Shown here: in pieces, positions 51,101 to 60,100 of the stretch
Position numbering within the stretch: position 1 is the stretch's first letter
Layout of the letters: every line of letters begins with the position of its first letter
Source of the DNA: Owenia fusiformis
Lineage: Eukaryota; Annelida; Polychaeta; Sabellida; Oweniidae
Length of the DNA: 64,000 bases
NCBI GenBank assembly: GCA_903813345.2
Contig: CAIIXF020000012.1
Location: 12,384,932 to 12,448,931, forward strand
Reading direction: 5' to 3'
Program-made: the position numbers and the translations under genes
Notes under the pieces: generated by a model
The model's database searches: none
What the model was told of the DNA's origin: nothing
The model's input: the letters and a program-made list of their open reading frames with translations, nothing else

Positions 51101-54100
51101 CTGATCTATATCAGTCCATTTTTTCTAAATTGGCTTTCTCTTAATGGGAAAATACCAATGGGAGTTGAAAGCAGATGAGGTTTCAATACAAAGGGTATTT
51201 GCATAAAATATAAAAGATGACTTAAATAACACCTACTCATTCTCTTGAGGTCTGGTATGAGATATTCCAAGTGGTCTTTGCCCACAGTGAAACTGGCAGC
51301 GTCCCTGGCTGAGTCTTCTATATTGTGAGCCTCGTCTAAGATCACTATGTCATTCTTTAAGTCAATACTCAACTAAAATACAATGTGCATTTCATATACA
51401 TGTGGTCTATATTGAGAGATGAATATGTAAAAAAAGCATTAACATGCAAAATATCATTACCTGCTGAACAGCTGAAAGCTGGATACTAACCACCGAAGGC
51501 TGAACACCAACAACCGAACACTGTCCACAAAAAGTCAAAGACTATAACAATATGTCACCACCTGTGTTGGTGACATAATAATACTCACACTTGCACGTAT
51601 GTTGGCATCTATCAGATAATTGTAAGGGCAGAACACTATGTCAACTTGTGTCATGATGTTGCGACTCAAGAAGTACGGACAAGCCTAAAAACAAAGAGCA
51701 GAATTGTGAAACACAATGGTTATGAAATATATACATGACAAGATAATCAAGTCTCAACTAGAAAATATGTTTTACTTTGTACATTAACAAAGGCAAAAAT
51801 GTCTAACCTAATGACCTAAAATGGAAAACATTCTGAAAATGAGTCACTAACTTGTACTTAATTGATAGACAATGATGAAATGATGACTTCTTAGAGATGA
51901 GGTGTGATATTTTTACCTTAATTACTTTTTTCACCAAAGTCATTTTACCTGAAGTGATTTTGTTTTGCAGACATCAACAAGATCTTCAATATCATATGCC
52001 GGACTCTTCCCTTTCATCAGTAACAAACCCTCAATGGTATTATAGCCTACTTTCTTAGCTTTGTCCATATAAGAGCAGCCAGTGTGCTAAAATACAACAA
52101 ACCCTCAATGGTATTATAGCCTACTTTCTTAGCTTTGTCCATATAAGAGCAGCCAGTGTGCTAAAATACAACAAACCCTCAATTGTATTATAGCCTACTT
52201 TCTTAGCTTTGTCCATATAAGAGCAGCCAGTGTGCTGAAATACAACAAACCCTCAATTGTATTATAGCCTACTTTCTTAGCTTTGTCCATATAAGAGCAG
52301 CCAGTGTGCTAAAATACAACAAACCCTCAATGGTACTATAGCCTACTTTCTTAGCTTTGTCCATATAAGAGCAGCCAGTGTGCTAAAATACAACAAACCC
52401 TCAATGGTACTATAGCCTACTTTCTTAGCTTTGTCCATATAAGAGCAGCCAGTGTGCTAAAATACAACAAACCCTCAATGGTATTATAGCCTACTTTCTT
52501 AGCTTTGTCCATATAAGAGCAGCCAGTGTGCTAAAATACAACAAACCCTCAATGGTATTATAGCCTACTTTCTTAGCTTTGTCCATATAAGAGCAGCCAG
52601 TGTGCTAAACTACAACAAACCCTAAATGGTATTATAGCCTACTTTCTTAGCTTTGTCCATATAAGAGCAGCCAGTATGCTAAAATATAAAAACCCTTAAT
52701 GATATTATAGCCTACTTTCTTAGCTTTGTCCATATAAGAGCAGCCAGATTGCTAAAATACAACAAACCCTCAATGGTATTATAGCCTACTTTCTTAGCTT
52801 TGTCCATATAAGAGCAGCCAGTGTGCTGAAATATAACAAACCCTAAATGGTATTATAGCCTACTTTCTTAGCCTTGACCATATAAGAGCAGCCAGTGTGC
52901 TGAAATACAACAAACCCTAAATGGTATTATAGCCCACTTTCTTAGCTTTGTCCATATAAGAGCAGCCAGTGTGCTGAAATACAACAAACCCTCAATTGTA
53001 TTAAAGCCCACTTTCTTAGCTTTGTCCATATAAGAGCAGCCAGTGTGCTAAAATACAACAAACCCTCAATTGTATTATAGCCTACTTTCTTAGCTTTGTC
53101 CATATAAGAGCAGCCAGTGTGCTAAAATACAACAAACCCTCAATTGTATTATACCCTACTTTCTTAGCTTTGTCCATATAAGAGCAGCCAGTATGCTAAA
53201 ATACAACAAACCCTCAATTGTATTATAGCCTACTTTCTTAGCTTTGTCCATATAAGAGCAGCCAGATTGCTAAAATACAACAAACCCTCAATTGTATTAT
53301 AGCTTACTTTCTTAGCTTTGTCCATATAAGAGCAGCCAGTGTGCTGAAATACAACAGACCCTCAATTGTTTTACAGCCTACTTTCTTAGCTTTGTCCATA
53401 TAAGTGCAGCCAGTGTGCTAAAATACAACAAACCCTCAATTATATTATAGCCTACTTTCTTAGCCTTGTCCATATAAGAGCAGCCAGTGTGCTAAAATAC
53501 AACAAACCCTCAATGGTATTATAGCCTACTTTCTTAGCTTTGTCCATATAAGTGCAGCCAGTGTGCTGAAATACAACAAACCCTAAATTGTATTATAGCC
53601 TACTTTCTTAGCTTTGTCCATATAAGAGCAGCCAGATTGCTAAAATACAACAAACCTTCAATTGTATTATAGCCTACTTTCTTAGCTTTGTCCATATAAG
53701 AGCAGCCAGTGTGCTAAAATACAACAAACCCTCAATGGTATTATAGCCTACTTTCTTAGCTTTGTCCATATAAGAGCAGCCAGTGTGCTAAAATACAACA
53801 AAACCTCAATTGTATTATAGCCTACTTTCTTAGCTTTGTCCATATAAGTGCAGCCAGTGTGCTAAAATACAACAAACCCTCAATGGTATTATAGCCTACT
53901 TTCTTAGCTTTGTCCATATAAGTGCAGCCAGTGTGCTAAAATACAACAAACCCTCAATGGTATTATAGCCTACTTTCTTAGCTTTGTCCATATAAGTGCA
54001 GCCAGTGTGCTAAAATACAACAAACCCTCAATGGTATTATAGCCTACTTTCTTAGCTTTGTCCATATAAGTGCAGCCAGTGTGCTAAAATACAACAAACC

Positions 54101-57100
54101 CTCAATGGTATTATAGCCTTCTTTCTTAGCTTTGTCCATATAAGTGCAGCCAGTGTGCTAAAATACAACAAACCCTCAATGGTATTATAGCCTACTTTCT
54201 TAGCTTTGTCCATATAAGAGCAGCCAGTGTGCTAAAATACAACAAAGCCTCAATGGTATTATAGCCTACTTTCTTAGCTTTGTCCATATAAGAGCAGCCA
54301 GTGTGCTAAAATACAACAAACCCTCAATGGTATTATAGCCTACTTTCTTAGCTTTGTCCATATAAGAGCAGCCAGTGTGCTGAAATATAACAAACCCTAA
54401 ATGGTATTATAGCCTACTTTCTTAGCTTTGTCCATATAAGAGCAGCCAGTGTGCTAAAATACAACAAAACCTCAATTGTATTATAGCCTACTTTCTTAGC
54501 TTTGTCCATATAAGTGCAGCCAGTGTGCTAAAATACAACAAACCCTCAATGGTATTATAGCCTACTTTTTTAGCTTTGTCCATATAAGTGCAGCCAGTGT
54601 GCTAAAATACAACAAACCCTCAATGGTATTATAGCCTACTTTCTTAGCTTTGTCCATATAAGTGCAGCCAGTGTGCTAAAATACAACAAACCCTCAATGG
54701 TATTATAGCCTACTTTCTTAGCTTTGTCCATATAAGAGCAGCCAGTGTGCTAAAATACAACAAACCCTCAATTGTATTATAGCCTACTTTCTTAGCTTTG
54801 TCCATATAAGAGCAGCCAGTATGCTAAAATACAACAAACCCTCAATGGTATTATAGCCTACTTTCTTAGCTTTGTCCATATAAGAGCAGCCAGTATGCTA
54901 AAATACAACAAAACCTCAATTGTATTATAGCCTACTTTCTTAGCTTTGTCCATATAAGAGCAGCCAGTATGCTAAAATACAACAAACCCTCAATTGTATT
55001 ATAGCCTACTTTCTTAGCTTTGTCCATATAAGAGCAGCCAGTGTGCTAAAATACAACAAACCCTCAATGGTATTATAGCCTACTTTCTTAGCTTTGTCCA
55101 TATAAGAGCAGCCAGTATGCTAAAATATAAATCCCTTAATGATATTATAGCCTACTTTCTTAGCTTTGTCCATATAAGAGCAGCCAGTGTGCTAAAATAC
55201 AACAAACCCTCAATTGTATTATAGCCTACTTTCTTAGCTTTGTCCATATAAGAGCAGCCAGTATGCTAAAATACAACAAACCCTCAATTGTATTATAGCC
55301 TACTTTCTTAGCTTTGTCCATAGAAGAGCAGCCAGATTGCTAAAATACAACAAACCCTCAATTGTATTATAGCCTACTTTCTTAGCTTTGTCCATATAAG
55401 AGCAGCCAGTATGCTAAAATACAACAAACCCTCAATGGTACTATAGCCTACTTTCTTAGCTTTGTCCATGTAAGAGCAGCCAGTATGCTAAAATACAACA
55501 AACCCTCAATTGTATTATAGCCTACTTTCTTAGCTTTGTCCATATAAGAGCAGCCAGTATGCTAAAATATAACAAACCCTCAATGGTATTATAGCCTACT
55601 TTCTTAGCTTTGTCCATATAAGAGCAGCCAGTGTGCTAAAATACAACAAACCCTCAATTGTATTATACCCTACTTTCTTAGCTTTGTCCATATAAGAGCA
55701 GCCAGTGTGCTGAAATACAACAAACCCTCAATTGTATTATAGCCTACTTTCTTAGCTTTGTCCATATAAGAGCAGCCAGTGTGCTGAAATACAACAAACC
55801 CTCAATGGTATTATAGCCTACTTTCTTAGCTTTGTCCATATAAGAGCAGCCAGTGTGCTAAAATACAACAAACCCTCAATGGTATTATAGCCTACTTTCT
55901 TAACTTTGTCCATATAAGAGCAGCCAGTGTGCTAAAATACAACAAACCCTCAATGGTATTATAGCCTACTTTCTTAGCTTTGTCCATATGAGAGCAGCCA
56001 GTGTGCTAAAATAACATGAACCAGGTACAGAGAGCTCCTACCCAGTAATCCCAAATTGCATTTTATTCAATACAACAAGTGTTAATTTTTCTTTAAAGTT
56101 TAAATACCAAGTAAATATTTCGTTCTATGGAGCGCAAACATTTAAACAACAGAAAGTACCCTATATACAGAATAAAATATTTGTTTTATATATTTACTTC
56201 CATTTCTTAGTTGTGGTGACATAAAAACTTACATCAAGTAAAGTGTGACAGCCCTCTGTTTTGTTTTTCTCTTCACTGATTATTGGGTGGATACATGTGC
56301 CCTGCTCTCTACTGGACAGAATGCACATTCTACAATCAACGAAACAAATAGATAATAGGGAGGATACAGGTGCCCTGCTCTCTACTGGACAGAATGCACA
56401 TTCTACAATCAACGAAACAAATAGATAATAGGGAGGATACAGGTGCCCTGCTCTCTACTGGACAGAATGCACATTCTACAATCAATGAAACAAATAGATA
56501 ATAGGGTGGATACAGGTGCCCTGCTCTCTACTGGACAGAATGCACATTCTACAATCAATGAAACAAATAGATAATAGGGTGGATACATGTGCCCTGCTCT
56601 CTACTGGACAGAATGCACATTCTACAATCAATGAAACAAATAGATAATAGGGTGGATACAGGTGCCCTGCTCTCTACTGGACAGAATGCACATTCTACAA
56701 TCAATGAAACAAATAGATAATAGGGTGGATACAGGTGCCCTGCTCTCTACTGGACAGAATGCACATTCTACAATCAATGAAACAAATAGATAATAGGGTG
56801 GATACATGTGCCCTGCTCTCTACTGGACAGAATGCACATTCTACAATCAATGAAACAAATAGATAATAGGGTGGATACAGGTGCCCTGCTCTCTACTGGA
56901 CAGAATGCACATTCTACAATCAATGAAACAAATAGATAATAGGGTGGATACAGGTGCCCTGCTCTCTACTGGACAGAATGCACATTCTACAATCAATGAA
57001 ACAAATAGATAATAGGGTGGATACATGTGCCCTGCTCTCTACTGGACAGAATGCACATTCTACAATCAATGAAACAAATAGATAATAGTGTGAATACAGG

Positions 57101-60100
57101 TGCCCTGCTCTCTACTGGACAGAATGCACATTCTACAATCAACGAAACAAATAGATAATAGGGTGGATACATGTGCCGTGCTCTCTACTGGACAGAATGC
57201 ACATTCTACAATCAATGAAACAAATAGATAATAGTGTGAATACAGGTGCCCTGCTCTCTACTGGACAGAATGCACATTCTACAATCAACGAAACAAATAG
57301 ATAATAGGGTGGATACATGTGCCCTGCTCTCTACTGGACAGAATGCACATTCTACAATCAATGAAACAAATAGATAATAGGGTGGATACATGTGCCTTGC
57401 TCCCTACTGGACAGAATGCACATTCTACAATCAATGAAACAAATAGATAATAGGGTGAATACAGGTGCCCTGCTCTCTACTGGACAGAATGCACATTCTA
57501 CAATCAATGAAACAAATAGATAATAGGGTGGATACAGGTGCCCTGCTCTCTACTGGACAGAATGCACATTCTACAATCAATGAAACAAATAGATAATAGG
57601 GTGGATACATGCGCCCTGCTCTCTACTGGACAGAATGCACATTCTACAATCAATGAAACAAATGGATAATAGGGTGGATACAGGTGCCCTGCTCTCTACT
57701 GGACAGAATGCACATTCTACAATCAATGAAACAAATAGATAATAGGGTGGATACAGGTGCCCTGCTCTCTACTGGACAGAATGCATATTCTACAATCAAT
57801 GAAACAAATAGATAATAGGGTGGATACAGGTGCCCTGCTCTCTACTGGACAGAATGCACATTCTACAATCAACGCAAACAAGATTTATATGGTGAACATA
57901 CAGATGCAAACTGATACAGCTGGAGACTATAACGACTCACTACTTCTGGAGGTGGTTATAAAAATGCACTCTAAAACATAATATTAAATATAATGTACAG
58001 GGTGGTCAAAAAAACTGGAAACCCTAACACCATTTTCCTAATATCTTTGTCATTTTAGGAAATAACTTTGCACATTTGTACATCACTCAATTTCCTATTT
58101 GCATACACTATTTCATGACCCTCAGATTGATAGTCACAGTGTTACAGCACTTTAAAGAACATTCCTGGTGGCCACTATTGCGCTATAGCCCAACCTCCAC
58201 ATGTCGTCCAAAATGTCCCTACCTATGGGAATATGGCAGAAATAGAGTTTATAAGAATGACCTCAGAACAATTGCAGACCTCAAAAGTGAGATCATCTGT
58301 ATCATTCAGGCCATACCTGCTGAGAAATGCATTTGTATCATTGACAACTGTGCAGATTTGCCTACAGCGCAATAATGCCAAACCTGAAGCATGTTGTTCA
58401 AAGTGCTGTAAAGGTGTGACTATCAGTCTGATGGTCATGAAATATGATAGGGTAGTAGGAAATTGAATGATTTACAAATGTGTGAAATATCAGGGAGTAA
58501 TTTCTTACAATGACAAAGATATGAGGAAAATGCAGGGTTTCCGTTTTTTTTGACCACCCTGTATATAAATTGTTACAAAAATGTCTGTAAAATCTACACT
58601 AAAAAGTCCATTTTGAATTCAAAAGCAATTTAAAATATAAACAACATCAGGCGAAAGGTATTTGAGTTTTTGCCCAAACTGACTGACAGATGGAGCCGTA
58701 CTTTATATCCCTCAACCTTTGTTTGATGGGAAAACAATGAAAGCTGACCTGGTATTGTGACTGTATGATGTTTTATTCAGCTCCCTCACTATCTGAGTAA
58801 TCTGCTTGTGTGTCCTTGTACCAAAATAGATCTTCGGGACCCTGGAGAATCAATTTATGAGTTAGCACAGGGAGCACACGTGTCTCTCATATCTCTCTTA
58901 GGCTACAATACACATGTAAAAGTACAGGTTAAATCATAATTCTCCTACCCTGGTATAGGCAAAGTTAGGAAGATTCCCACCTAATTCAATATTACTTACA
59001 AAGTAACTCTTTAAGGTGAATGAAAAGAATCATTTTTGCTATGCATTGTTGAATAGCTTTCAGTTTGAAGGGATACTACTGTGGAAAGATGAATCGAGGA
59101 GGATAGCATGTTACGTCAAATTACATACAATGAAACCTGTAAAGTGGAACACTTCTAGAAGTGGAACAACGAAACAGCAACTGGCTTTTAAATGTTAAAT
59201 GGACCTCTATAAGTGGAAAATTTTCCAAGTGGAACGCTTTTTAGAGGTACCAAATGTGTTCCATTTACACAAGTTTCACTGTATTTAAATACACAGTAGA
59301 GTGTATATTAAAATTCAGGTCAGGTTAAATTCATTCAAAATACCTGACCTTATCCTTTTGGTCTGTTGTCTACAAGCACAATCACAATTGATGAATCCAC
59401 CCTGTGCACCCTCAGATTCAGCTTCAGTTGAACTCTTCCCAAGTTTAAAGTATTCAGTGCTGGGAGAGTCCATCTTGTTGAAAGGGGTGGTAGGACTATC
59501 TTCATAACCAATTTTGGTATGAGACCTTCCCTGAAATGTATTGGACACGCTGATACAATGACACGTTGCAGAAAATGTCAAAATCCTTTTTTCACAATTA
59601 CATTAAAACAAGGCATTAACATGACAAAATGCCACCCTAGTGCTCACAATATTATGGGTTCAAATTGAAATAGGACCTTTTTTGACCTCGAGAAGGTCAT
59701 TGCATATAACACGTCACTAATAGAGGGCCAATTCAAAATAGAAATTATTTTTGAAGAAAACATTGATATGTATGTATTTACAGTCACTCTGGATATACTT
59801 ACAGTTGTAGGAGTTCTAAACCTTTGAGGAGCTTTGAAGTCATCAAAATCCAAATCTACCGAAGGTTCTTTCCTAGTGTTACTAAATTCTTGATTTGTGT
59901 CACAAGTATCATCGTTTGTGTTACATGTTTCATTGTTGAAGTATGGTGATTTTTCCGTAGCAGATTCAATGGGTGCAGCTTCCTCATGGCAGTGGCAGTT
60001 GCAATTATCAGCTACAAAATCACAAGAAATTTTCATCTTTACAAAAAATATCACATTGGACAAAAAATTAACAAAGTAAGTTTTCAGAGACTGTGCATAT

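Noticed and set aside
52008-57880. CRISPR-like array of direct repeats
   Set aside because: There are no unique spacers, the units are contiguous exon-edge copies, and the genome is an animal's.
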